Shown: positions 24,082-33,363, numbered from the stretch's first letter. The stretch: DNA of 64,000 bases from Chromatiaceae bacterium (GCA_024235255.1 JACKMT010000001.1:620001-684000), one strand, 5' to 3'. Notes: generated by a model not told the origin, from the sequence alone. Made by a program: numbers and translations.

Positions 24082-25419
24082 TTACTCCGTGTAGAATCCT
24101 AGTTTGCGCAGATGCTGGCGAACATTCTGTCGTGCCAGCGGCAGCAGTTTTTTATCAAGTCCGCCGTAGATGGACGCAACCATCTCGTCGATATCTTTTC
24201 CCATTCGGTGGAGGGATTCGACTTGCCGTTCACGCTCCATCCGGTGCGCGTACACCTGCTCAAGCAGCCAGGTTTCCCCTGCCGGAAGGCCGTGAGCTGG
24301 AATTATAACCTTCGGTTTCAATGAAATCACCCGTTGCAGGCTGTTCAGATAGGCCCGCATCTCCCCTTCCGGTTCCGGTATCACGACGCTGCCCTGGGTC
24401 TGCACAAGATCACTCACCATAAACCAGGCGTTGTTTTCCGGTGCCAGTCCCATTAATCCGTCATCATGCCCTGGCAGATAGTGCGCCCGCACCGGAACAC
24501 CCTGCCAGCGTGTTATCACATCCCCCTCCTGTATCAGCGCGGCGGCCACCCCCTGCAGATAATCGGCACCATAGGACGCCTCCAGGCGCTGCCGGGTACG
24601 CGCCGAGCAGAGCAGCGGAATACTCAGTTGCCGGGCAATATCAGGCGCCTGCTGATGATGGTCCCGGTGGTGGTGCGTAATGAGAATCTGGTTTATTGGG
24701 TATTTATTCAATGTTTTCAATAATTTTTCGTAACTTTCTCTATCTTTGGGTGAAGGGTCGACAAGCGTAACCGGATAGCCGCTGTCACCCATACGCAGTG
24801 CGTTGGTGGAGGTTGCGGGAGGCAGCGTCATCGAGGGCACGGGAATCAATCCTACGCCTTTTATCAGTTCCAGATAGGGCAACTCGGTTTCGTGGTCGTA
24901 GACGATGTTGATCGGATCCACGCGCTGCGCCGAGCGGTCCGATGCCAGCGTGCGCACGATGCACTGCGTTGGCGCCACCATCAACGCCTTGCCTGCCTTG
25001 AACTGCTGCCAAAGCGCGCTGCCGGAGACCCAATCGGCCCAGGCTATCTCCTCCCCGTCCGGCCTGATTTCCGGTTTCCGCTGCAGCTCGATCTTATAGT
25101 GGGGAACGCTGAAGCGCACTGCGGCGAAACGCGGTGTGATCGCTGTACCCAGCAGCGATATGGAACGGACCTCCCCCCGCGCCAGCGCCAGCTCAAGATC
25201 AAAGCCGAGCTCCTCAAACAACTCCCGGCAGAGGGCGCGCACTTGGTAGCCGGGAAATTCCCGCAACAGCGGATGATCGAACGCATATTCGGCATCCTCC
25301 GCGTCGACTTTTCCTCCGGGAAAAGCAATATATCCGGGAAAAGCGAGCAGGTGCGGCTGACGCCTCACGACGAACAACTCGTCAGCGTGGACCAGCACCG
25401 CGGATACCGCCTCACGCAT
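24082..25419 (-). CDS. Nudix hydrolase-metallo-beta-lactamase fusion protein
   Basis: 445 residues from ATG 25419 (SD GGGAG six bases upstream). The N-terminal half (1-165) is Nudix-like: FPGGKVDAED...RELFEELG keeps the Gly and the REx2EE residues (R65, E66, E69, E70), but about 15 extra residues separate the two halves of the box. The C-terminal half (about 190-445) is a metallo-beta-lactamase of the LACTB2/glyoxalase II type with H249-x-H251-x-D253-H254 (THHHRDHH), LPGHDDG and PAHG. It probably cleaves two kinds of bond, e.g. a CoA or nucleotide pyrophosphate and a thioester or phosphodiester. The substrate is unknown. Confidence 0.85.
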   Translation of the reverse strand: MREAVSAVLVHADELFVVRRQPHLLAFPGYIAFPGGKVDAEDAEYAFDHPLLREFPGYQVRALCRELFEELGFDLELALARGEVRSISLLGTAITPRFAAVRFSVPHYKIELQRKPEIRPDGEEIAWADWVSGSALWQQFKAGKALMVAPTQCIVRTLASDRSAQRVDPINIVYDHETELPYLELIKGVGLIPVPSMTLPPATSTNALRMGDSGYPVTLVDPSPKDRESYEKLLKTLNKYPINQILITHHHRDHHQQAPDIARQLSIPLLCSARTRQRLEASYGADYLQGVAAALIQEGDVITRWQGVPVRAHYLPGHDDGLMGLAPENNAWFMVSDLVQTQGSVVIPEPEGEMRAYLNSLQRVISLKPKVIIPAHGLPAGETWLLEQVYAHRMERERQVESLHRMGKDIDEMVASIYGGLDKKLLPLARQNVRQHLRKLGFYTE

Positions 25420-25524
25420 AGTGCACTCCCGCCCTGCAATTGGCGCGGCCAACCGACTGCCCAGCCTCTGGATGCGGCAGTGAAAAAATCGCGGAACAAT
25501 TCAGCCGTTCGGAACTCTTCATGG

Positions 25525-27138
25525 TCACTCTTTCAGCGCCGCAACGGCCGATGCGGAGTTCGCCGGCTTGTAGGTCAGTTCAACCCGGGTGCCCTCTCCG
25601 GGCTCGCTTTCGATCCGGAAGCTTCCGCCCAGGCGCTTGGCCCGCTCGCCCATAATGGACAAACCGATATGTTCACCCGGGCTGCCCACCGGTTTGGTAT
25701 CGACGAAACCCACGCCGTCATCCTCCACCAGCAGCAGGTATTCGCCCTCCAGATTGCAGTTCAGCAGAATTCGCACCGTCTGCGCGTGCGCATGCTTGCG
25801 AATATTGGCGAGGCTCTCCTGGACGATGCGCAGCATCTGCATCTCCTCACTGGCACCAAGATGCACGCTGCGGCAATTGCACTGCAGGAATATCGAAACA
25901 CCGGTCTCCTGACGGAAGCGTTTGGCCAGTTTCTCGAGCGCGGGCAGCAAACCCCGCTGGTCCAGCGGCGCCCGGAAGCTGTTGAGCAGTTCGCGCAGCT
26001 CGGTGTGCGCTTCATCCAACCCACTGCGTATTCTGTGAATCTCGCGGCGCGCCCGTCCATCCACCGAAACCTCCTGCTCCAGTGTCTCTTCCAGCATCCG
26101 CACTTGGTAGCGCAAGCTTGCCAGCGTCTGCGCGAGCGAGTCGTGCAGCTCGTTTGCCAGCGCTGTTCTCTCCTCGATAATGGAGAGGCGGTGCGTCTCC
26201 TCATCTGAACGCTGTTTTGCGATGGCAATGCCGAGATGGTTGCCGATAGTTGCGCACAGCTCCATCAAGTCATCGCGGCCTTTCATGGTGGCGTGGGATA
26301 CGAAAATACTGAACATACCCAGCGTATCGCCATGAAAATTGAGCGGGACGGTCACCTCCTGCAGCTCATTCGGACTGAACATGCGGCGTCCGTTGCGAAG
26401 CGAGCAGGCTTCGGCATCGTGCTCGCACAATATATCTCCGCTGGAGAGTGTCTTGCCGCATTGACAGAGCCTGACCGGAAGCTGCTCCTTCTCGGTAAGC
26501 AGCTTGTCATCCGGATCGATGCTGCCCACCAGCTGCATGTCTCCGGAAGTGCTGACCAGCTGCACGATCGCGGAGCGTCCGTGCAGCATCTTTTTGACCA
26601 CCCGCAGCAGACGCATCAGCAACTCTTCCAGGTCGTCCACCTGATTGATTTTCGCGGCGACGTCATAGAGTATCTTGAGCGATGCGGTCTGCTGGCTGAG
26701 CTGCCGCGTCTGGCGGGCCACCCGGTTGTCCATATCTTCGTAGAGATCGATCAGCTCGCCGCTCAAACTGTCCAGATCACGCGTCACCGGACCCAGCACG
26801 CCCACCTCCTGCAACGGCAGGTTGGACCAGGAGCCGCCTTCGCAGACATCCGCGACCGCGTTCTCCAACTCTGCCAGCGGCTTCAGCAGCTGGCTGTGCA
26901 GGCGGCTGCTGCCGATCAGAATGGCGCCCATGGCCAGTATGCCGCAGATCAGCAGCGGTTCGGCCAGGTGCTCTCCCTTGATGGCCGTGAAAACCAACAG
27001 GAGCCCCATCGCGACGACGGCGATGGTTACCGCAAGCAATGTCCCGAGCGGCCCCAGCAGGTGGCCTACCACCAGCATGCGCAGTACCGGTGAGCCGCTC
27101 AGCAGCCTTGCCACCGCGCCTTTCAGCGAATTTTGCAT
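25525..27138 (-). CDS. NarX/NreB-like sensor histidine kinase with GAF domain
   Basis: 537 residues. Two membrane helices (about 27-51 and 59-76) separated by a very short loop are followed by a HAMP-like segment and a coiled coil (125-155), then a GAF domain (about 155-305). Within it four cysteines (C225, C227, C238, C245) lie close together. The HisKA_3 dimerisation domain has the phospho-acceptor H332 (ALANELHDSLAQTL), and the HATPase has DDGVGFVD. With almost no periplasmic loop, sensing is probably cytoplasmic and may involve a metal or redox centre on the cysteines. No response regulator gene is adjacent; a NarL-type regulator at 43443-44093 is a possible but unproven partner. Confidence 0.88.
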   Translation of the reverse strand: MQNSLKGAVARLLSGSPVLRMLVVGHLLGPLGTLLAVTIAVVAMGLLLVFTAIKGEHLAEPLLICGILAMGAILIGSSRLHSQLLKPLAELENAVADVCEGGSWSNLPLQEVGVLGPVTRDLDSLSGELIDLYEDMDNRVARQTRQLSQQTASLKILYDVAAKINQVDDLEELLMRLLRVVKKMLHGRSAIVQLVSTSGDMQLVGSIDPDDKLLTEKEQLPVRLCQCGKTLSSGDILCEHDAEACSLRNGRRMFSPNELQEVTVPLNFHGDTLGMFSIFVSHATMKGRDDLMELCATIGNHLGIAIAKQRSDEETHRLSIIEERTALANELHDSLAQTLASLRYQVRMLEETLEQEVSVDGRARREIHRIRSGLDEAHTELRELLNSFRAPLDQRGLLPALEKLAKRFRQETGVSIFLQCNCRSVHLGASEEMQMLRIVQESLANIRKHAHAQTVRILLNCNLEGEYLLLVEDDGVGFVDTKPVGSPGEHIGLSIMGERAKRLGGSFRIESEPGEGTRVELTYKPANSASAVAALKE

Positions 27139-27245
27139 AACAGTTTACCGCCGTTCACTCTCTTGCCCGCGCGGAAATTGAACTCTCACTCACCCGGACT
27201 GGGAGAGGATATTTCCGGCTGGGTACTATTCATTGGCATCGCTGC

Positions 27246-28394
27246 TCACCCAGTTCCTGCTTTTTCCGCCAGGGCCGCCACCACTTTGAGCCGTTCTTGC
27301 CGAAGCATCCGTCCAAGCTCGGCGCCTCGCACTCCTGGGTGTTGCAGCGCATTCGGCGTCACCGCCGTGACCGATTCGAGCGCCTGCAACAGGAAACCGC
27401 GTGTCTGATTCAATGCCGGCCAGAGCGCGTCGGCAGCGGCGAGAAACTGCGTCAGTCTCGACGCACTGTGCAGCGCCCTGGTGCCATCGAACAGATCGAG
27501 TACCCGCTGCGGATTCTGCGCAGCAGCATCCCGGTACACCGGCGCCAGTCGCAGCAGCAGATGCAACAATTCAAGATACTCCTTTTCCGCCCTGAGATCC
27601 CCCACCGCTTTACCGGAATCTCCTGCCTGCTCCGCGGCGGCAAAAAAGGCCGCAACAAAACGGACTTTTGTATCTTCATCCTGCTGCACCGCACGCTTCA
27701 GCGCCGCCACCGTTGGGCAATCCTTGGCATCGGCATGCTTGTTCGGATTTTCCATCACCCGGTCAAGTGCAGGAAGCAGCTTTGCCAGCGCCCCGCAGCG
27801 CTGCAGCACCTGAAAAAAACACCACGGTTGATCTTCCGCCAATGCCTGTTTCATCTCCTGCCAGAGGCGCTCTCCGTGCAATGTTGTCAACTCCTCGGAT
27901 GCAGCCATTCGCTGCATCAACCCGTGGGTGGTATGACTTAACCGGAAACCCCAGCGTCCGAGCCTTGCGGCAAGGCGGGCCACCCGCAGCAGCCGCAGCG
28001 GATCCTCAACGAAAGCCGGGGAGACGTGCCGCAGCACGCCCGCATCGAGATCCTGCTGTCCGGCAAACGGATCGATCAGGTTGCCCGCCTCATCTTCGGC
28101 AATCGCGTTAATGGTAAGGTCCCTTCTGATCAGATCCTGCTCCAGGGTAATCTCCGGACCGGCCTCTATGCTGAAGCCTTTGTAGCCGGGCCCGGTTTTC
28201 GTCTCGCGCCGGGCCAGCGCATACTCCTCCCCGGATTGGGGATGCAGAAACACCGGGAAATCACTGTCGGCGCGCCGAAAGCCTTGTTGCAGCATCTCGG
28301 CTTCCGTGGCACCCACCACCACCCAGTCGCGGTCGCGCACCGGCAGTCCGAGCAGGCGGTCGCGCACAGCACCGCCGACTAGGTAAATCCTCAT
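27246..28394 (-). CDS. cca: CCA-adding tRNA nucleotidyltransferase, HD domain degenerate
   Basis: 382 residues from ATG 28394, which overlaps the upstream stop as ATGA. The N-terminal two-thirds are very close to E. coli Cca: MRIYLVGGAVRDRLLGLPVR, the DRDW metal site, RRDLTINAIAEDE and SPAFVEDPLRLLRVARLAAR. E. coli Cca continues with an HD phosphohydrolase domain; here the corresponding VRFAxLCHDLGK segment reads VRFVAAFFAAAEQ, so the His-Asp pair is lost and the region is shorter. It should still add CCA to tRNAs but not carry the phosphatase or phosphodiesterase activities. It follows the Atm1-type transporter gene. Confidence 0.93.
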   Translation of the reverse strand: MRIYLVGGAVRDRLLGLPVRDRDWVVVGATEAEMLQQGFRRADSDFPVFLHPQSGEEYALARRETKTGPGYKGFSIEAGPEITLEQDLIRRDLTINAIAEDEAGNLIDPFAGQQDLDAGVLRHVSPAFVEDPLRLLRVARLAARLGRWGFRLSHTTHGLMQRMAASEELTTLHGERLWQEMKQALAEDQPWCFFQVLQRCGALAKLLPALDRVMENPNKHADAKDCPTVAALKRAVQQDEDTKVRFVAAFFAAAEQAGDSGKAVGDLRAEKEYLELLHLLLRLAPVYRDAAAQNPQRVLDLFDGTRALHSASRLTQFLAAADALWPALNQTRGFLLQALESVTAVTPNALQHPGVRGAELGRMLRQERLKVVAALAEKAGTG

Positions 28395-30196
28395 GCATCC
28401 GTCTCCATTCGCCGTCTGCTCTCCTGCTGCTGGAGCAGCCACATCTCACTGTAGAGTCCGCCTTTTTCCAGCAGCTGCTGATGGCTCCCCTGCTCGACCA
28501 TACGCCCCTCCTCCATCACCAGGATGCGGTCGGCGTCGACCACAGTGGAGAGGCGGTGGGCAATCACCAGCGTGGTGTGATTCATCGCCACCTGGCGCAA
28601 TGTCTCCAATATTGCCTGTTCGGTCTTGCTGTCGAGCGAGGAGGTCGCTTCGTCAAACACCAGGATTCTCGGCTTTTTCAGGATCGCTCTGGCGATGGCG
28701 ATGCGCTGTTTCTCGCCGCCGGAGAGCTTCAATCCACGCTCGCCCACCAGTGTCTCGTACTGTTTTGGCAGGCGCTCGATAAACTCCCTGATACAAGCGA
28801 CATCGGCGGCGGCTTCGATCTCTTCGCGTTGGGCATCGTAGCGGCCGTAAACGATATTGTAATAGATGGTGTTATTGAACAGCACCGTATCCTGCGGCAC
28901 GATTGCGATCCCCCGGCGCAGGCTCTGTTGAGTTACATCCCGGATATCCTGGCCATCGATAGTCACTCTGCCTCCGCTCACATCGTAGAAACGGAACAGT
29001 AGCCGCGCCAGTGTCGATTTGCCCGCACCGCTGTGCCCAACTATCGCCACCTTCTCGCCCGGCCGGACGACAAAATCGACCTGGCGCAGTATCTCGCGAT
29101 CACTCTGGTAAGCGAACGCCACATTTTCGAACCTGATCTCGCCCCTTTCCAGCTGCAGTTCGCAAGCATCCGGCCTATCCCGAATCTCCGCCCTTCGCTC
29201 CAGTAGTTTAAAGATCAGATCCATATCGGCCATCGAATACTTAATCTGCCGGTAGACCATGCCGAGGAAATTGAGCGGGATGAAGAGCTGCAGCAGGAAG
29301 GCATTCACCAGCACCAGATCGCCGATCGTCATCGCTCCATCGACCACGCTGGCGGTCGCGTAAAACATGATCAGGGTGACACCCAGCGCGATGATCGCAC
29401 CCTGTCCGAAGTTGAGCAGGGACATGGATGTCTGGCTTTTAACCGCGACACCCTCCCAGCTCTCCAATGTCGCGTCGAAGCGATCGAGCTCCAACTGCTC
29501 GTTGCCGAAATATTTGACCGTTTCGTAGTTGATCAAACCATCCACCGCCTGCCCGCTCGACTCTGACTCCAGCCGGTTCATCTGCAGACGGAAATCCATT
29601 CTCCATTCGGTGACGGCCAGCGTGAATGCGATATAAACCGCCACCGTGGAGAAGGTGATTAGGGTGAAAACGGGTGCGTACTGAGTGAACAGAATGATAG
29701 CGACCAGTGTAAACTCCACCAGCATCGGCAGGATACTGAACACCATATAGTTGAGAATGGAGCTTACGCTGCGCGTACCCCGCTCCAAGTCGCGGCTGAT
29801 AGCCCCGGTCTGGCGCTCCAGATGGAAACGCAGCGAAAGACCGTGCAGATGCGCCAGCACCCGGGTCGACAGACGCCGCATCGCATGGTAGCGAACCCTG
29901 GCGAAGACCACATCGCGCAGCTCATTGAACAGCGAACTGCTGAGACGCAGCACGCCGTAAGCCAGCAACAGGACAACCGGCACGACCAACAACTCCTGTG
30001 CCCGGTCCAGATTGTCCACGATCTGCTTGAGCAGAACCGGAATCCCCACATTGGCGACCTTGGCCAGCACCAGGCAAACCAGTGCGAACAGCGCCCGACC
30101 GCGGTACTCCCATAAAAATGGGAGCATCGCTCGCAGATTGTGCCAATCCCTTCTGTCCTGGTGGGGCTTAGACTGATTCGGAATATGGTGAGCCAT
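28391..30196 (-). CDS. Atm1/HMT1-type ABC exporter (permease-ATPase)
   Basis: 601 residues from ATG 30196. One polypeptide with a six-helix ABC transmembrane domain (about 30-320, with a basic TGAISRDLERGTRSVSSILN coupling region) and a nucleotide-binding domain (about 355-590): Walker A GHSGAGKST, signature LSGGEKQR, Walker B ILVFDEATSSLDSKT, H-loop IAHRLST. The closest described group is Atm1, which exports glutathione-linked sulfur or heavy-metal conjugates; it works as a homodimer in the inner membrane. Its stop overlaps the cca start, so the two are translationally coupled. Confidence 0.92.
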   Translation of the reverse strand: MAHHIPNQSKPHQDRRDWHNLRAMLPFLWEYRGRALFALVCLVLAKVANVGIPVLLKQIVDNLDRAQELLVVPVVLLLAYGVLRLSSSLFNELRDVVFARVRYHAMRRLSTRVLAHLHGLSLRFHLERQTGAISRDLERGTRSVSSILNYMVFSILPMLVEFTLVAIILFTQYAPVFTLITFSTVAVYIAFTLAVTEWRMDFRLQMNRLESESSGQAVDGLINYETVKYFGNEQLELDRFDATLESWEGVAVKSQTSMSLLNFGQGAIIALGVTLIMFYATASVVDGAMTIGDLVLVNAFLLQLFIPLNFLGMVYRQIKYSMADMDLIFKLLERRAEIRDRPDACELQLERGEIRFENVAFAYQSDREILRQVDFVVRPGEKVAIVGHSGAGKSTLARLLFRFYDVSGGRVTIDGQDIRDVTQQSLRRGIAIVPQDTVLFNNTIYYNIVYGRYDAQREEIEAAADVACIREFIERLPKQYETLVGERGLKLSGGEKQRIAIARAILKKPRILVFDEATSSLDSKTEQAILETLRQVAMNHTTLVIAHRLSTVVDADRILVMEEGRMVEQGSHQQLLEKGGLYSEMWLLQQQESRRRMETDA

Positions 30197-30297
30197 GGCG
30201 GAGCCTGTTAACAGCAGCCGCAATCACGGCTAGAATCGGAAAAGGTAATCAAGGTATGGATTCTATAGGAATCGGGCAAAATCTACAGGAGACCCTG

Positions 30298-30642
30298 ATG
30301 ACTCAGGACTGCAGTTACAACGAGTTGCACCCCTTGCAGGTATTGGACGACAGCATGGAACCAGAGTTTCCACGCGATTGCATCATCGTCATCGAACCGT
30401 CCAAAGTCTGCGCTCCCGGCGCCTACGTGATTGTAAATCAAGGTGGTGAACGCTGGTTTCGACAGTATGTGAAGGATAGCGAGGGCCGGCAGAAGCTGAT
30501 CGCCGTTAATCCTGACTATCCGGAGATTCCGCTGGAAAACGGTAAATTCAAAATCGAAGGGGTGATAGTGCAACGCAATGTCAGGCGCAAGATCAAACAT
30601 TACAATCCCTATCAACCGGATAACAGCATCGAAGTTAACTAA
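30298..30642 (+). CDS. S24/LexA-like protein without DNA-binding domain and without catalytic Lys
   Basis: 114 residues from ATG 30298, with AGGAG six bases upstream; an in-frame ATG at 30256 lacks an SD. The whole protein is an S24-type fold: the nucleophile motif DDSMEPEFPRDCIIVIEP and the later VNPDYPEIPL are clear. Where LexA/UmuD have the catalytic Lys (VKRL), this protein reads WFRQY, so the Ser-Lys dyad seems broken. There is no helix-turn-helix. It may bind or sense rather than cleave. It diverges from the Atm1-type gene and precedes an acyl-CoA ligase by 48 nt. Confidence 0.75.
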   Translation: MTQDCSYNELHPLQVLDDSMEPEFPRDCIIVIEPSKVCAPGAYVIVNQGGERWFRQYVKDSEGRQKLIAVNPDYPEIPLENGKFKIEGVIVQRNVRRKIKHYNPYQPDNSIEVN

Positions 30643-30690
30643 GGCCTGCTTCCTGTCTTTGGACTGACTCCTATACGGCGGTTGATCACA

Positions 30691-32499
30691 ATGAGAACAA
30701 AGCGATTAGATATCACACCGGAAGAGGCAGCAACACTTCCCGGACTATTCCGGCAGCGTATTCTCAAAACGCCGGACCACATCGCCTATCGCCACTTCGA
30801 TGCCGTGAGTGGCAGCTGGCGGGATACCACCTGGAAGGAGATGGGTGAGGCTACCGCCCGCTGGCAGGCGGCTTTCATTAAAGAGGGTCTGCTGCCGGGA
30901 GACAGGGTCGGCATCATGATGCCGAACTGCCGCGAATGGGTGATGTTCGATCAGGCGACGCTCGGACTCGGGCTGATCAACGTCCCACTCTTCTACAATG
31001 ATCGCGGCGGAAACCTAGCCTATATCGCGGAAGATGCGAACTTGCGTCTGCTGGTGATCGAGGGTGAGGAGCAGTGGAAGAGCATTGAACCGGTGCGCAA
31101 CAAACTTACCGGCGTCGAGAAACTGATCTCCCTGCAGCCTATCGAGAACAGCGGCGCTGATGACCGGCTCTGTCTCGCTGATGACTGGCTGCCCGAGTCT
31201 GGCAGAGCGTTTCAGGTTGACGCGGCGTTAGACCCGGATGGACTTGCCACGATTGTTTATACTTCCGGCACCACCGGCCAGCCCAAGGGGGTAATGCTCA
31301 GCCACAGCAATATCCTGTGCAATACCTACGACGCCCTGATGACCACCAATGCCGGCAGCGGCGATATCATGCTCTCCTTTCTGCCTTTATCGCATATGCT
31401 CGAACGAACCGCCGGTTACTACCTGGCCATGCTGGGTGACATGACGGTGGCTTACGCGCGTTCCGTGGCGCTGCTTGCGGAAGACCTGGTGAGCATTCGG
31501 CCGACCGTACTGATCAGCGTTCCGCGTATCTACGAGCGGGTATATGCCAGGATTCGGGAGGGGCTCGCGGAGAAGCCGGAAATCGTGCGCGAGCTGTTCA
31601 CTCTGGCGGTCGACGTCGGTTGGAAAAGGTTTCTGCGGCAACAGAATAGGGGCAAGTGGTCCGCCGCATTGCTGCTCTGGCCACTGTTGAATAAACTGGT
31701 GGCCGGCAAAGTCGTGGCAAAGCTGGGCGGTCGGCTGCATACCGCGATCAGCGGCGGTGCTCCGCTGCAGCCCGAGATCGCACGTGTTTTTCTCGCCTTG
31801 GGCGTGCCGCTGATCCAGGGATACGGACTCACCGAGACCAGTCCGGTGCTTGCCGTCAACCAGGTCGAGGAAAATATTCCGGAGAGCGTCGGCAAAGCGC
31901 TGGCCCGGGTCGAACTCTCTGTCGGGGCGGAAAACGAACTGCTGGCGCGCGGCTGCCCGGTCATGCTGGGCTTCTGGAACAGGCCCGAAGAGACCGCTCG
32001 GGTCATCGACCGGGATGGTTGGCTGCACACCGGCGATATCGGAAAAATCGATGCCCGGGGCTACGTCTATATCACCGGCCGGTTGAAAGATATTATTGTG
32101 CTGGCGAACGGTGAAAAAGTTTCACCGGCGGACATGGAGCTGGCTATCGCAATGGACTCGCTGGTCGAACAGGTGATGGTGCTCGGTGAAGGAAGGCCTT
32201 TCCTCTCCGCCCTCATAGTTCCGGAACAGAATCAGTGGAACAAACTCATTACCGATTTGGGATTGGCGCCGGAATCGGCCCGCAACTACCAGGATCACGG
32301 GGTGGTTGGCATCGTACTGCAGCGGATTTGCGATCAGTTGCGCGACTTCCCCGGTTACGCCCAGATACGGGCGGCAGCACTGCTCAATGAACCCTGGAGC
32401 GTGGAGAACGGACTGCTCACGCCGACACTAAAGATCAAACGCAGCGAGGTATTGGCGCGCTATGACAACGAAGTGCATCGACTCTATCTTGGGCACTGA
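30691..32499 (+). CDS. Long-chain fatty acid-CoA ligase (FadD15/FACS family)
   Basis: 602 residues from ATG 30691; an upstream TTG at 30682 is less likely. Adenylate-forming motifs: YTSGTTGQPKGVMLSHSN, the gate region LPLSHMLERTAGYYLAMLGD, GYGLTETSPVLAVN, HTGDIGKIDARGYV, and the catalytic Lys near ILANGEKVSPADME. It makes long-chain acyl-CoA for oxidation or lipid synthesis. It follows the S24-like gene on the same strand and converges on the acyltransferase gene; the 72-nt gap shows no clear terminator. Confidence 0.93.
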   Translation: MRTKRLDITPEEAATLPGLFRQRILKTPDHIAYRHFDAVSGSWRDTTWKEMGEATARWQAAFIKEGLLPGDRVGIMMPNCREWVMFDQATLGLGLINVPLFYNDRGGNLAYIAEDANLRLLVIEGEEQWKSIEPVRNKLTGVEKLISLQPIENSGADDRLCLADDWLPESGRAFQVDAALDPDGLATIVYTSGTTGQPKGVMLSHSNILCNTYDALMTTNAGSGDIMLSFLPLSHMLERTAGYYLAMLGDMTVAYARSVALLAEDLVSIRPTVLISVPRIYERVYARIREGLAEKPEIVRELFTLAVDVGWKRFLRQQNRGKWSAALLLWPLLNKLVAGKVVAKLGGRLHTAISGGAPLQPEIARVFLALGVPLIQGYGLTETSPVLAVNQVEENIPESVGKALARVELSVGAENELLARGCPVMLGFWNRPEETARVIDRDGWLHTGDIGKIDARGYVYITGRLKDIIVLANGEKVSPADMELAIAMDSLVEQVMVLGEGRPFLSALIVPEQNQWNKLITDLGLAPESARNYQDHGVVGIVLQRICDQLRDFPGYAQIRAAALLNEPWSVENGLLTPTLKIKRSEVLARYDNEVHRLYLGH

Positions 32500-32571
32500 T
32501 CGGATTGCGGGGATAAAACGTTTGCACTTATCTGTTCCAGACAAGCAGAAAATCGTTTGTTCAACCTTACC

Positions 32572-33363
32572 TTAAACTGCAACGACATTGCTGGACTTCG
32601 CGTCTGATTTCTCCTGCGTTTGCTGATGCCTGTGGGCTGATATTCCACTCACGTCGGTAATAAGCTTGAAAAAATCCTGCCTGGTGTGCGCAATATTATC
32701 AAGCAAATCATCAACTCTGGCGATCATGGGCTGACGCTCTCCATGATAGTTCATAATGGGTCCGATTGGGGTAAAGTCGATGCCTAGCCTCGTTAACAAT
32801 CGGCTCAATGAAGGCTCCATAGCAGCGTACAGATAATCAATCCCGTGCTCGTCGCTTAGAGCAAACAGCATCGCGATCAAACCAAGCGAGATATGGGGCA
32901 AGAGCAGTGTTGGATCCTTCCCATTCAGGTCAAAGTTTCTATCCTCAGCTGCTCCTGCGAGCTGTTTCTGTATCTGTAGCAGAGTCTGCTTGGAGACCGC
33001 GAACCTGGAGACTTCCGCGATATTATTGCGTGAGTAACCGAAGTTGTTCAGCACGGCAGCGTTGAACTGAGACCCAAAGTACCTCTCAATCGGAAACAGC
33101 CGGTCAGGATTGCTCCGGTTGGGAAGTACGAGTCTGACAACACCGACCGTGCTTTTTGACTTCCGGTGACGAACCACTGCATGTACAGATTCGTTGTCAA
33201 ATTCGTCCCGCTCCATCCGATCGGGGAATTTGGTTTGATCTTCGTAACCCCGTTCCACACAATAAACGTTATAGCGAACTTTAAATGCGGCGTTTTTCTG
33301 TGTTTCGCTTATCGCTATGCTCGCTTCAAGATGCGTATGGAAACTATCCGTAATATTTGGCAT
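32572..33363 (-). CDS. PEP-CTERM/exosortase-associated acyltransferase (FeeM/N-acyl amino acid synthase type)
   Basis: 263 residues from ATG 33363 (SD AGGAGGT nine bases upstream). GNAT-like fold related to autoinducer synthases: FKVRYNVYCVERGYEDQTKF, then ERDEFDNESVHAVVRH and VGVVRLVLP. These are the hallmarks of the acyl-homoserine-lactone-synthase-like acyltransferases usually coded near exosortase (PEP-CTERM) gene clusters, and of N-acyl amino acid synthases such as FeeM. An acyl-ACP or acyl-CoA would be joined to an amine, giving a signal or lipid. No exosortase or sorting gene is in the window. It converges on the acyl-CoA ligase gene. Confidence 0.75.
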   Translation of the reverse strand: MPNITDSFHTHLEASIAISETQKNAAFKVRYNVYCVERGYEDQTKFPDRMERDEFDNESVHAVVRHRKSKSTVGVVRLVLPNRSNPDRLFPIERYFGSQFNAAVLNNFGYSRNNIAEVSRFAVSKQTLLQIQKQLAGAAEDRNFDLNGKDPTLLLPHISLGLIAMLFALSDEHGIDYLYAAMEPSLSRLLTRLGIDFTPIGPIMNYHGERQPMIARVDDLLDNIAHTRQDFFKLITDVSGISAHRHQQTQEKSDAKSSNVVAV

